DNA from: CAVQGZ01 sp964356295
GTDB lineage: Bacteria > Actinomycetota > Actinomycetes > Jiangellales > Jiangellaceae
Direction: 5' to 3'
Assembly (NCBI GenBank): GCA_964356295.1
Contig: CAYHHE010000097.1
Location: 1 to 9,492, forward strand
DNA: 9,492 nucleotides
Shown: piece by piece, positions 1 through 7,549 of the stretch
Layout: each line of letters opens with the position of its first letter
Numbering within the stretch: position 1 is the stretch's first letter
Made by a program: the position numbers and the translations under genes
Notes under the pieces: model-generated
Seen by the model: only the letters and a program-made list of their open reading frames with translations
What the model was told of the DNA's origin: nothing
Database searches by the model: none

Positions 1-1081
1 CGCGGTCGTAGTCGGAGTCGCTCTTCTCGATCTCGGCGCGGATCTGGTTGACCCGACCGGCGATCTGCTCAGAGTCGCCCGCGCCCTCGACGATCGTGGT
101 CTCGTCCTTGCTCACCACGACCTTGCGGGCGCGACCGAGCAGGTCCAGCCCGGTGTTCTCGAGCTTGAGGCCGACCTCCTCGCTGATGACCTGGCCGCCG
201 GTGAGGATGGCCATGTCCTGCAGCATCGCCTTGCGACGGTCGCCGAAACCGGGAGCCTTGACGGCCACCGACTTGAACGTGCCGCGGATCTTGTTCACGA
301 CCAGGGTTGCCAGGGCCTCGCCCTCGGCGTCCTCGGCGATGATCGCCAGCGGCTTGCCCGACTGCATGACCTTCTCCAGCAGCGGCAGCAGGTCCTTGAC
401 GCTGGCGATCTTGGAGTTCACCAGGAGGATGTAGGGGTCCTCCAGCTCGGCCTCCATGCGCTCGGGGTCGGTGACGAAGTACGGCGAGATGTAGCCCTTG
501 TCGAAGCGCATGCCCTCGGTGAGCTCGAGCTCGAGGCCGAAGGTGTTGCTCTCCTCGACGGTGATGACGCCTTCCTTGCCGACCTTGTCCATTGCCTCGG
601 CGATCATCTCGCCGATCTGGGTGTCGGCAGCGGAGATGGACGCGGTCGCCGCGATCTGCTCCTTGGTCTCCACCTCCTGGGCCATCTCGAGCAGCTGGTT
701 GCTCACCGCCTCGGTGGCCTTCTCGATGCCGCGCTTGAGCGACATCGGGTTCGCGCCGGCGGCCACGTTGCGCAGACCCTCCTTGACCAGGGCCTGCGCC
801 AGCACCGTGGCGGTGGTGGTGCCGTCACCGGCGACGTCGTCGGTCTTCTTGGCAACCTCCTTGACGAGCTCAGCCCCGATCTTCTCCCACGGGTCCTCGA
901 GCTCGATCTCCTTGGCGATGGAGACACCGTCGTTGGTGATGGTGGGGGCGCCCCACTTCTTCTCCAGCACCACGTTGCGGCCCTTCGGGCCGAGGGTCAC
1001 CTTGACGGCGTCGGCGAGGGTGTTCATGCCCCGCTCGAGGCCGCGTCGGGCCTCCTCGTCAAACGCAATAATCTTGGCCAT
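1..1081 (-). CDS. groEL: Chaperonin GroEL (Hsp60), 3'-truncated by window edge
   Basis: ATP-dependent cytosolic folding chaperone that forms double-ring 14-mers. The first ~360 of roughly 540 expected residues are visible. It begins MAKIIAFDEEARRGLERG, with GPKGRN at residues 31-36 and the nucleotide-binding GDGTTTATVLA around residues 85-95. The apical-domain region continues to the window edge, so the C-terminal tail (GGM-type or His-rich) cannot be seen. The ATG at 1081 is supported by GGAAGGA at 1094-1100, spaced rather far (12 nt), and by the universal GroEL N-terminus. Two CIRCE operators and a promoter lie just upstream, indicating HrcA heat-shock repression. The upstream neighbour is an acyl carrier protein gene rather than groES, which fits the stand-alone (groEL2-type) actinobacterial copy; that subtype call is inference. 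Early codons are AT-richer than the rest (ATT ATT GCG TTT), a common feature of start regions. Confidence 0.98.
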   Translation of the reverse strand, partial: MAKIIAFDEEARRGLERGMNTLADAVKVTLGPKGRNVVLEKKWGAPTITNDGVSIAKEIELEDPWEKIGAELVKEVAKKTDDVAGDGTTTATVLAQALVKEGLRNVAAGANPMSLKRGIEKATEAVSNQLLEMAQEVETKEQIAATASISAADTQIGEMIAEAMDKVGKEGVITVEESNTFGLELELTEGMRFDKGYISPYFVTDPERMEAELEDPYILLVNSKIASVKDLLPLLEKVMQSGKPLAIIAEDAEGEALATLVVNKIRGTFKSVAVKAPGFGDRRKAMLQDMAILTGGQVISEEVGLKLENTGLDLLGRARKVVVSKDETTIVEGAGDSEQIAGRVNQIRAEIEKSDSDYDR

Positions 1082-1200
1082 GTTCTGGCAGGTTCCTTCC
1101 GGTTCGCCGGATGTTCGGCCGGTACGACGCCCGCGACGGACGGACTGCCCGCGCCCGGCTCCTGTCACCGGGACGGGTCAGGCCTCATCGTTCGACCTGG

Positions 1201-1227
1201 TTGTCACTCTCCCCATGAGAGTGCTAA
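1201..1227 (-). promoter_or_regulatory. CIRCE operator, proximal copy (HrcA site)
   Basis: TTGTCACTC-N9-GAGTGCTAA. The right arm is a perfect CIRCE half-site and the left arm differs from TTAGCACTC at two positions. The 9-nt spacer is exactly that of the CIRCE consensus. It lies in the groEL leader, about 120 nt upstream of the start codon, and is expected to bind the HrcA repressor. Confidence 0.9.
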
Positions 1228-1232
1228 CCCAA

Positions 1233-1261
1233 TGATTAGCACTCGGACGGGGTGAGTGCAA
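1233..1261 (-). promoter_or_regulatory. Predicted groEL promoter
   Basis: Read on the minus strand, TTGCAC (1256-1261) is followed by a 17-nt spacer and TAATCA (1233-1238). This is an acceptable vegetative-sigma -35/-10 pair, embedded inside the distal CIRCE as is usual for actinobacterial groEL genes. The transcription start would fall near 1226, giving a leader of about 145 nt that contains the proximal CIRCE. Confidence 0.65.
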
Positions 1262-1262
1262 G
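1236..1262 (-). promoter_or_regulatory. CIRCE operator, distal copy overlapping the promoter
   Basis: TTAGCACTC-N9-GAGTGCAAG. The left arm is a perfect half-site and the right arm has two mismatches; the spacer is again 9 nt. It is separated from the proximal CIRCE by 8 nt, so the two inner half-sites also form a perfect GAGTGCTAA-N8-TTAGCACTC inverted repeat. It covers both the -35 and -10 hexamers of the predicted groEL promoter, so HrcA binding would block RNA polymerase. Confidence 0.9.
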
Positions 1263-1264
1263 CC

Positions 1265-1282
1265 GATCGGATCCTGCCGATC
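1265..1282 (-). terminator. Small stem-loop at the end of the operon
   Basis: GATCGG-N6-CCGATC forms a 6-bp perfect stem with a 6-nt loop. It overlaps the ACP stop codon (1281-1283) and ends three bases before the groEL -35 hexamer. There is no T-tract, so it is at best a weak or factor-assisted terminator; read-through into groEL is possible. It could also be chance, or an operator for the groEL promoter. Confidence 0.3.
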
Positions 1283-1526
1283 AGGCCGCCTTGGCGGTCA
1301 AGTAGCCGAGCAAGCCGTCCAGGGTCTCGATCTTCTCGTAGTCCTCCTCGGGCACCTCCACGCCGGTGGCCTCCTTCAGGCCCTCGATGAGGCTGAGGAA
1401 GTCCATCGAGTCCAGGTCGATCTCCTCGCGGAAGTCCACGTCCCCGGGCACCTCGTCCAGCTCGACCTCGGGTGCGATGCGCCCGAGGATCGCGACGACG
1501 TGGGCGCGGGCTTGCTCGGTGTTCAT
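1281..1526 (-). CDS. Acyl carrier protein (PP-binding), coupled to E2
   Basis: An 81-residue acidic four-helix carrier protein. The phosphopantetheine attachment motif is DLDSMDFLSL, with the modified serine predicted at Ser40, followed by an acidic helix II and a typical C-terminal third (VPEEDYEKIETLDGLLGYL). Length and motif match free-standing type II ACPs. The serine is followed by Met rather than the Leu usual in fatty-acid AcpP (DSL), so this may be a dedicated carrier instead of the housekeeping one. The start is the ATG at 1526, with GGAGGA three to four bases upstream; it overlaps the E2 stop as ATGA, implying translational coupling. It is the last gene of the ligase-E1-E2 operon. 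What acyl group it carries cannot be read from sequence. Confidence 0.9.
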   Translation of the reverse strand: MNTEQARAHVVAILGRIAPEVELDEVPGDVDFREEIDLDSMDFLSLIEGLKEATGVEVPEEDYEKIETLDGLLGYLTAKAA

Positions 1527-3133
1527 AGCTCCTCCGGACGTTGCAGCAGGCTCTGGACTGCGGACAGGTACAGGCCCCCGCGATGGCCGTCGGTGACCCG
1601 GTGGTCCGCGGCCAGGGTGAGGGTGACGATGGGACGGACGGTGAGCATGCCGTCCACGGCCCACGGTCGCGCGACGATGGTGCCGAACCCGACGAGCGCG
1701 ACCTGCGGCGGGTAGATGACCCCGTGCACGACCTCGACTCCCTGCTCGCCGAGGTTGGTGACGGTGATCGTGGGGTCGCTCATCTCCGAGCCGCGCAGCC
1801 GTCCCGCCCTCGTGCGTGCCACCAGGTCCTTCAGCTTGGCCATGAGCTCGGGCAGCTCGAGGGTGTCGGCGTCGTGGATGGCCGGGGCGACCAGGCCGCC
1901 CCCGCGCAGCGACACCGCCACGCCCAGATGGACGTGGTCCGAGCGCTGGAAGCCGTCCTCGGTGAAGAAGCCGTTGACCTCGGGCACCTTGCGGATGCCC
2001 AGCGCGGCTGCCTTGAGCATCAGCACCGCCGGCAGCAGGCGCTCGGAGACGGGTCGTCCGGTGTTGTACTGCCGGACGAAGGCGTCCGCGGCGTGGAAGT
2101 CCACCGTCGTGCGCAGGTAGTAGTGCGGGATCTCCCGCTTCGAGCGGGCCATGAGGTTCGCGATCGTCTGCCGCATGGCGGCTGCCCGGGCCTTGGCCGC
2201 GGACGCCTTGTCCGCCTGGCCCCCCACAGCCGCCCCCTCAGGTACCCCCTCCGCAGCCCCCTCAGGTGCGATCTTGACCTTTCTGCCGACCTTGGCCGGT
2301 TTCTTCGGCGGTTTCGTCAAGATCGTCGCGGACGGGCGGGGGGACGGGGGCGGGGCGGCCCGCTCGACGTCGGAGGCCGTGATGGCGCCGCCGGCACCGC
2401 TGCCGGTGAGGCCCGTCAGGTCGATCCCCAGCTCGGACGCGCGCCGCCGGGCCAGCGGGCTGGCCGCCACCCGACCGGACGGCGCGGGCCGCGCCGGCGA
2501 GAGACCCTCTGCCGGCGACGGGGCCGCAGCGGCCGCCGGTGCCGCGGGGCTCGCGGGGCTCGCGGGGCTCGCGGCGGCTCGCGCGGACAGAGCCCGTTCC
2601 ACGTCCTCGCGGGTGACCCGCCCGTCCGGTCCGCTGGCGGGGACCTCGCGCAGGTCCAGGCCGTGCTCGTGCGCGAGGTGCCGGACGATGGGGGAGGCGA
2701 CCGGCGGCTCGGCCGCCTCGGGCGAGGTCACCTCGGGCGCACCGGCCGGGCCAGGCGCCTCGGGCGAGGTCACCTCGGGCGCACCGGCCGGGCCTGCCTC
2801 AGCCGCCACCCCCTCGGCGACCACCACCTCGGCCGGGCCCGCCTCAGCCGCCACCCCCTCGGCGACCACCACCTCGGCCGGGCCGGGCGCCCCGGCCGCA
2901 CCCAGGACGGCCAGCGGGGTCCCCACCGGCACGGTCGTCCCCGGCTCCACGAGCAGCTTCTCGACGACGCCGGCGGTGAAGACCTCGACCTCGATGGCCG
3001 ACTTGGTCGTGTCGACCACGGCCACGATGTCCCCGCGCTTGACGGTGTCGCCGACCTTCACCAGCCACTCGACCAACGTTCCCTCGTCCATGTCGGCACC
3101 CAGGCTGGGCATGACGAAGTCGGCCATGCTCAC
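1523..3133 (-). CDS. pdhC: 2-oxoacid dehydrogenase E2 (dihydrolipoamide acyltransferase)
   Basis: Core of a pyruvate dehydrogenase-type complex; moves an acyl group from E1-ThDP via lipoyl-lysine to CoA. Domains in 536 residues: a lipoyl domain (~3-80) with DTTKSAIE and lipoyl Lys44; an Ala/Pro/Glu linker (~81-144) with two tandem duplications; a peripheral subunit-binding domain (~146-182, SPIVRHLAHEHGLDL...GRVTREDVERAL); an Ala/Pro linker; a second such domain (~223-259, SPLARRRASELGIDL...GAITASDVERA); a Lys-rich stretch (271-288); and a catalytic acyltransferase domain (~315-530) ending in DHRVTDG (His511, Asp515). Two binding domains after a single lipoyl domain is unusual. The GTG at 3133 overlaps the E1 beta stop as GTGA; the ATG at 3127 (534 aa) is an equally good start. 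The ACP gene overlaps its 3' end. Acyl specificity (pyruvate, acetoin or branched-chain) is not decided, so the symbol is provisional. Confidence 0.93.
   Translation of the reverse strand: MSMADFVMPSLGADMDEGTLVEWLVKVGDTVKRGDIVAVVDTTKSAIEVEVFTAGVVEKLLVEPGTTVPVGTPLAVLGAAGAPGPAEVVVAEGVAAEAGPAEVVVAEGVAAEAGPAGAPEVTSPEAPGPAGAPEVTSPEAAEPPVASPIVRHLAHEHGLDLREVPASGPDGRVTREDVERALSARAAASPASPASPAAPAAAAAPSPAEGLSPARPAPSGRVAASPLARRRASELGIDLTGLTGSGAGGAITASDVERAAPPPSPRPSATILTKPPKKPAKVGRKVKIAPEGAAEGVPEGAAVGGQADKASAAKARAAAMRQTIANLMARSKREIPHYYLRTTVDFHAADAFVRQYNTGRPVSERLLPAVLMLKAAALGIRKVPEVNGFFTEDGFQRSDHVHLGVAVSLRGGGLVAPAIHDADTLELPELMAKLKDLVARTRAGRLRGSEMSDPTITVTNLGEQGVEVVHGVIYPPQVALVGFGTIVARPWAVDGMLTVRPIVTLTLAADHRVTDGHRGGLYLSAVQSLLQRPEEL
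2232..2267 (-). repeat. 24-bp period direct repeat in E2 (PEGAA)
   Basis: The 12-mer GCCCCCTCAGGT occurs at 2232-2243 and 2256-2267, exactly 24 nt (8 codons) apart. On the coding strand this gives PEGAAEGV then PEGAAVGG. The codons used (CCT, GGG, GTA, GCT) are unlike the C/G-ending codons of the rest of the gene. It abuts the palindromic segment at 2270-2324. Confidence 0.7.
2270..2324 (-). repeat. Palindromic, Lys-rich in-frame segment in the E2 linker
   Basis: The perfect 9-bp inverted repeat GATCTTGAC (2270-2278) / GTCAAGATC (2316-2324) bounds a 55-bp segment. Aligning the arms over 22 nt gives 15 matches, including a second paired TCGGC block. It encodes residues 271-288 (ILTKPPKKPAKVGRKVKI), strongly basic, lower in G+C and unlike the surrounding Ala/Pro/Glu linker. 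It looks like a small palindromic element inserted in frame between the second binding domain and the catalytic domain. A native basic linker is the alternative. Confidence 0.55.
2714..2791 (-). repeat. 42-bp tandem duplication in the E2 linker
   Basis: Two nearly identical 42-bp units encode PAGAPEVTSPEA twice (residues ~115-140). The nucleotide sequence is almost identical between copies, starting at 2715 and 2757, so the duplication is recent or maintained by slippage/recombination. It extends the flexible swinging-arm linker after the lipoyl domain. Confidence 0.85.
2792..2881 (-). repeat. 45-bp tandem duplication in the E2 linker
   Basis: Two 45-bp units encode PAEVVVAEGVAAEAG twice in a row (residues 85-99 and 100-114), nearly identical at the DNA level (matching blocks start at 2796 and 2841). 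It lies directly beside the 42-bp duplication, so four repeat units make up most of the outer linker. Confidence 0.85.
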
Positions 3134-4179
3134 GCACCCGCCAGCGTCGCCCGGGCCGCCTCGACCACCCGTTCGACGCTCGGGATCGCCGCCAGCTCGA
3201 GGTGGCGGGCGTAGGGCATCGGCACCTCGACCGAGCAGACCCGCTGGACGGGGGCGTCCAGGTCGTAGAAGGCCTCCTCGGCGATCTGCATGCCGACCTC
3301 GGCCGCGATCGACAGGGTCCGCCAGTTCTCGTCCACGACGACCGCGCGGTGCGTGCGTCGCACCGAGCCCAGGAACGTCGCGGAGTCCAGCGGACGCAGC
3401 ACCCGCAGGTCCACCACCTCAGCCGACACCCCGTCGGCGGCGAGCGCCTCGGCTGCCCGGAGCGTCGTCGGGAGCGACCCGCCGTAGGTGATCAGGGTGA
3501 CGTCCTCGCCGGGACGGCGGACCGCCGCGGAGCTGATGTCGACCGGCGCCGGGGTGTCCAGCGACACCTCCGCGGAGACGTTGTACAGCGACCCGTGCTC
3601 GAAGATGACCACCGGGTCGGGGTCGGCCAGCGCCGGGCCGAGCATGCCGCGTGCGTCCTGCACCGTCCCGGGCGCGAGCGCCCGCAACCCGGGGATGTGG
3701 GCGTAGTAGTTCTCCAGCGAGTGCGAGTGCTGCGCGGCCAGCTGACGTCCGGCTCCGGTGGTCATCCGGATGACCAGCGGGACGTTGAACTGCCCGCCGG
3801 ACATGTGCAGCATCGTCGCCGCGGTGTTGAGGATCTGGTCCAGGGCGAGCAGCGAGAAGTTGATCGTCATGACCTCCACGATCGGACGCATCCCGCCCAG
3901 CGCCGCCCCGATGCCGGCACCGACGAAGGCGGCCTCCGACAGCGGGGTGTCGCGCACCCGGTTCGGACCGAACTCCTCCAGCAGGCCCAGGCTCACCCCG
4001 AAGCAGCCGCCGTAGGCGCCGACGTCCTCGCCCATGAGGAACACCCGCTCGTCGGCGCGCATCGCCTCGCGCATCGCCTCGCGCATGGCCTCCCGGTAGG
4101 TCATCTCCAGCGTGGCGCCACCCTCGGCCCCGGCCGGGCCGGCGCTGGGCGGGGTGCGTCCGGTCGTGGTGGCGGTCAT
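3130..4179 (-). CDS. pdhB: 2-oxoacid dehydrogenase E1 component, beta subunit
   Basis: The beta chain of the alpha2beta2 thiamine-diphosphate E1 enzyme that decarboxylates a 2-oxoacid (or cleaves acetoin) and acylates the E2 lipoyl group. The 349 residues match the family length (~325-350) with an extra ~22-residue Thr/Ala/Pro-rich N-terminus. Visible motifs: MGEDVG (49-54), DTPLSEAAFVGAGIGAALGG (78-96) with the cofactor-contacting Glu82, and AAQHSHSLENYYAHIPGL (148-165) with the active-site histidine region. The C-terminal transketolase domain (VTLITYGG... VVDLRVLRPLD... VVVDENWRTLSIAAEV) is intact. The ATG at 4179 overlaps the E1 alpha stop as ATGA and is preceded by GGGGAGGA. Substrate cannot be assigned confidently; PDH or acetoin dehydrogenase are the main options. 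Confidence 0.94.
   Translation of the reverse strand: MTATTTGRTPPSAGPAGAEGGATLEMTYREAMREAMREAMRADERVFLMGEDVGAYGGCFGVSLGLLEEFGPNRVRDTPLSEAAFVGAGIGAALGGMRPIVEVMTINFSLLALDQILNTAATMLHMSGGQFNVPLVIRMTTGAGRQLAAQHSHSLENYYAHIPGLRALAPGTVQDARGMLGPALADPDPVVIFEHGSLYNVSAEVSLDTPAPVDISSAAVRRPGEDVTLITYGGSLPTTLRAAEALAADGVSAEVVDLRVLRPLDSATFLGSVRRTHRAVVVDENWRTLSIAAEVGMQIAEEAFYDLDAPVQRVCSVEVPMPYARHLELAAIPSVERVVEAARATLAGA
4057..4092 (-). repeat. Triple 12-bp repeat (EAMR) in E1 beta
   Basis: GCGCATCGCCTC is present three times in tandem (4057-4068, 4069-4080, 4081-4092; the last with one substitution), encoding EAMR three times at residues 30-41 in the first helix of E1 beta. Relatives normally have a varied EAINEAL-like helix here, so this looks like slippage within a conserved helix with heptad-compatible spacing. 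Confidence 0.75.
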
Positions 4180-5266
4180 GACGATCCTCCCCTCGTGCCG
4201 GCACCGGCTGAGACATCGGCGCCAGCCCCGGCCGGCTCGCTGACCACGAACCGGGTCAGCTCCTCCAGCGGCTCGTCGGTGCCGGCCTCCGCGAATGCGA
4301 CGGACGCATCGATCTCGGCCGAGATGGCCGCCTCGAACTCAAGGACGTGGTCGTCGTGGAGGATCCCGGCCCGCCGCAGCCGGTCTCCGAACAGCACGAT
4401 CGGGTCGCGGCTGCGCCAGGCCTTCACCTCCTCCTTGCTGCGGTACCGCTCGGCGTCGTACATCGAGTGCGCGCGGAACCGGTAGGTGCGCAGCTCCAGG
4501 AACACCGGTCCACCGCCGTCGCGGACCAGCCGGGCGGCCCGGCGGGCCGCGTCGTCCACCGCCATCACGTCCATGCCGTCGACGGTCCAGGCCGGCACCT
4601 CGTAGGACGCAGCCTTGATCGCCAAGTTGGTCTCGGACTCCGAGCGGTTCAGCGCCGTACCCATCGCGTAGCGGTTGTTCTCGCAGCAGAACAGCACCGG
4701 GAGGTTCCACAGGGCGGCCAGGTTCATCGACTCGTGGAACTCGCCCTCGGCCATCGCGCCCTCCCCGAAGAAGCACGCGGTGACAGCGTGGCGGTCCGCC
4801 ATGGCGTCGGCCAGCGCCAGACCCACCGCCAGCGGCAACCCCCCGCCCACGATGGCGTTGCCCCCGTAGAACCGCGTGGCCGCGTCGAACAGGTGCATCG
4901 ACCCGCCGCGGCCACGGGAGCAGCCCTCGACCTTGCCGTACATCTCGGCCATGATCGAGTCCATCGTCATGCCGCGCGACAGCGCGTGGCCGTGCTCCCG
5001 GTAGGTCGCCACGATGCAGTCCTCCGGACGCAGGTGGCGCATGATCCCGGTGGCCACCGCCTCCTCCCCGATGTAGAGGTGGAGGAACCCACGGATCTTC
5101 GTCGCGCTGTACAGCTCCACGCAGCGCTCCTCGAAGCGCCGGATGCGCAGCATCTGCCGGTAGAGCTCCAGCGCGACGTCGGGGTCGGGCAGCGGGTGCT
5201 CGGGCCCGGTCGGCATGGCCATCGGCGGGGCGACGGCGGGGTCGGACGGCATGGGCGTGCCCGGGC

Positions 5267-5270
<4 letters not shown>
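4176..5270 (-). CDS. pdhA: 2-oxoacid dehydrogenase E1 component, alpha subunit
   Basis: The thiamine-diphosphate-binding alpha chain of the E1 enzyme, partner of the beta subunit encoded immediately downstream. It has 364 residues. A Pro-rich N-terminal ~30 residues is followed by the E1_dh fold: FEERC (46-50), GFLHLYIGEEA (61-71), TYREHGHALSRG (89-100), GRGGSMHLFD (120-129) and the ThDP/Mg motif from GEGAMAEGEFHESMNLA (169-185) to ENN (197-199). RFRAHSMYDAERYRSKEE is the C-terminal loop that carries the phosphorylation-site serines in mitochondrial homologues. The motif has GEG where GDG is more usual. The ATG at 5270 overlaps the ligase stop as ATGA, with GGAG eight bases upstream; in-frame Met7, Met17 and Met19 are alternatives. 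PDH-type by overall look; acetoin dehydrogenase (AcoA) cannot be excluded. Confidence 0.94.
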
Positions 5271-7069
<1,799 letters not shown>

Positions 7070-7076
7070 CTGCCGA

Positions 7077-7084
7077 CTCCTCCC
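7077..7084 (-). promoter_or_regulatory. Ribosome binding site deciding the ligase start
   Basis: GGGAGGAG on the minus strand, seven bases before the ATG at 7069. It is the strongest Shine-Dalgarno match in the region and separates the true start from the long open extension upstream. Confidence 0.75.
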
Positions 7085-7119
7085 GCAGGGCTGCCCAGGC
7101 ACCAGACGTGGGCGCCGAT

Positions 7120-7140
7120 GGGTCCACCTCATGTGGTCCC
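7120..7140. promoter_or_regulatory. Candidate operator: imperfect 21-bp palindrome
   Basis: GGGTCCAC-CTCAT-GTGGTCCC has 8-bp arms with one central mismatch and a 5-nt spacer, about 50 bp upstream of the ligase ATG. This is the size and symmetry expected of a dimeric repressor or activator site. No regulator gene is adjacent, so the binder is unknown. Confidence 0.4.
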
Positions 7141-7307
7141 GCACGAGCGTCGGCAGAGTCAGAGGCAGAGGTCCCGATCTCCGGGGGCCGGATCGCGCCA
7201 TGCTGGGGGCAGAGATCAGCAGGTAGGCTGCCAGCTTGCCAGCGGTTGCCACGAAGGGAGGGCGCCGCGGGGCAGGCGCGGAAGTCGCACCGGCGAGGAG
7301 GTTGCCA

Positions 7308-7547
7308 ATGAGCGGCTCGTGGTACATCGACCCGGACGCTGGGCCCGTGGAGGCCGAGGACGACCGCACCTACGACGAGGAGTTCGGCCCCTCCGACCCG
7401 CACCAGCACGACGGGCGCCTCGTGGAGGACGACGAGGGCATCCGCGCGGACGACACGGCCCAGGCCGTCGCGCACATCGCCGTGGGCGACCACGCCGACT
7501 ACTCGGCCGAGGAGGCCGCGGTGCACATCATCGAGGACACCTGGTAG
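7308..7547 (+). CDS. Short acidic DUF5709-like protein
   Basis: 79 residues, very rich in Asp/Glu and His, with no signal peptide, membrane helix or Cys. The C-terminal part (GRLVEDDEGI, then SAEEAAVHIIED) resembles the conserved end of the actinobacterial DUF5709 family; the usual longer N-terminus with its YSPPERP-like motif is absent, so it would be a short or divergent member. The family match is from memory, not a search. The ATG at 7308 is chosen because AGGAGG (7296-7301) sits six bases upstream; the frame remains open back to 7236. gpgS follows almost immediately, so the two may be cotranscribed. No function can be assigned. Confidence 0.75.
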   Translation: MSGSWYIDPDAGPVEAEDDRTYDEEFGPSDPHQHDGRLVEDDEGIRADDTAQAVAHIAVGDHADYSAEEAAVHIIEDTW

Positions 7548-7549
7548 CC

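Larger units (their letters stand above)
7070..7307. promoter_or_regulatory. Divergent intergenic region, ligase operon / DUF5709-like gene
   Basis: A 238-bp non-coding region between two divergent transcription units, so both promoters should lie here. On the plus strand TAGGCT at 7224-7229 resembles an actinobacterial -10, but no good -35 was found. On the minus strand no convincing -10/-35 pair was seen. The region holds an imperfect palindrome (7120-7140) and a direct repeat of GGCAGAG (7152-7158 and 7164-7170). No small ORF with coding character was found. Confidence 0.5.

Noticed and set aside
1281..1664. A longer ACP starting upstream at 1664
   Set aside because: The extra 46 residues are Arg/Pro/His-rich, overlap the E2 catalytic domain, and the ATG at 1526 has GGAGGA and an ATGA coupling.
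1541..3214. A 557-codon plus-strand open frame opposite E2
   Set aside because: Arg/Gly/His-rich shadow of a high-GC gene; the minus strand encodes clear E2 domains.
2151..3491. A 446-codon plus-strand open frame opposite E2 and E1 beta
   Set aside because: Low-complexity Ala/Ser/Pro/Arg translation with no recognisable domain; opposite two well-supported genes.
7070..7369. A 100-codon N-terminal extension of the ligase
   Set aside because: No similarity to the family, overlaps the divergent gene, and a strong Shine-Dalgarno sequence precedes the ATG at 7069.
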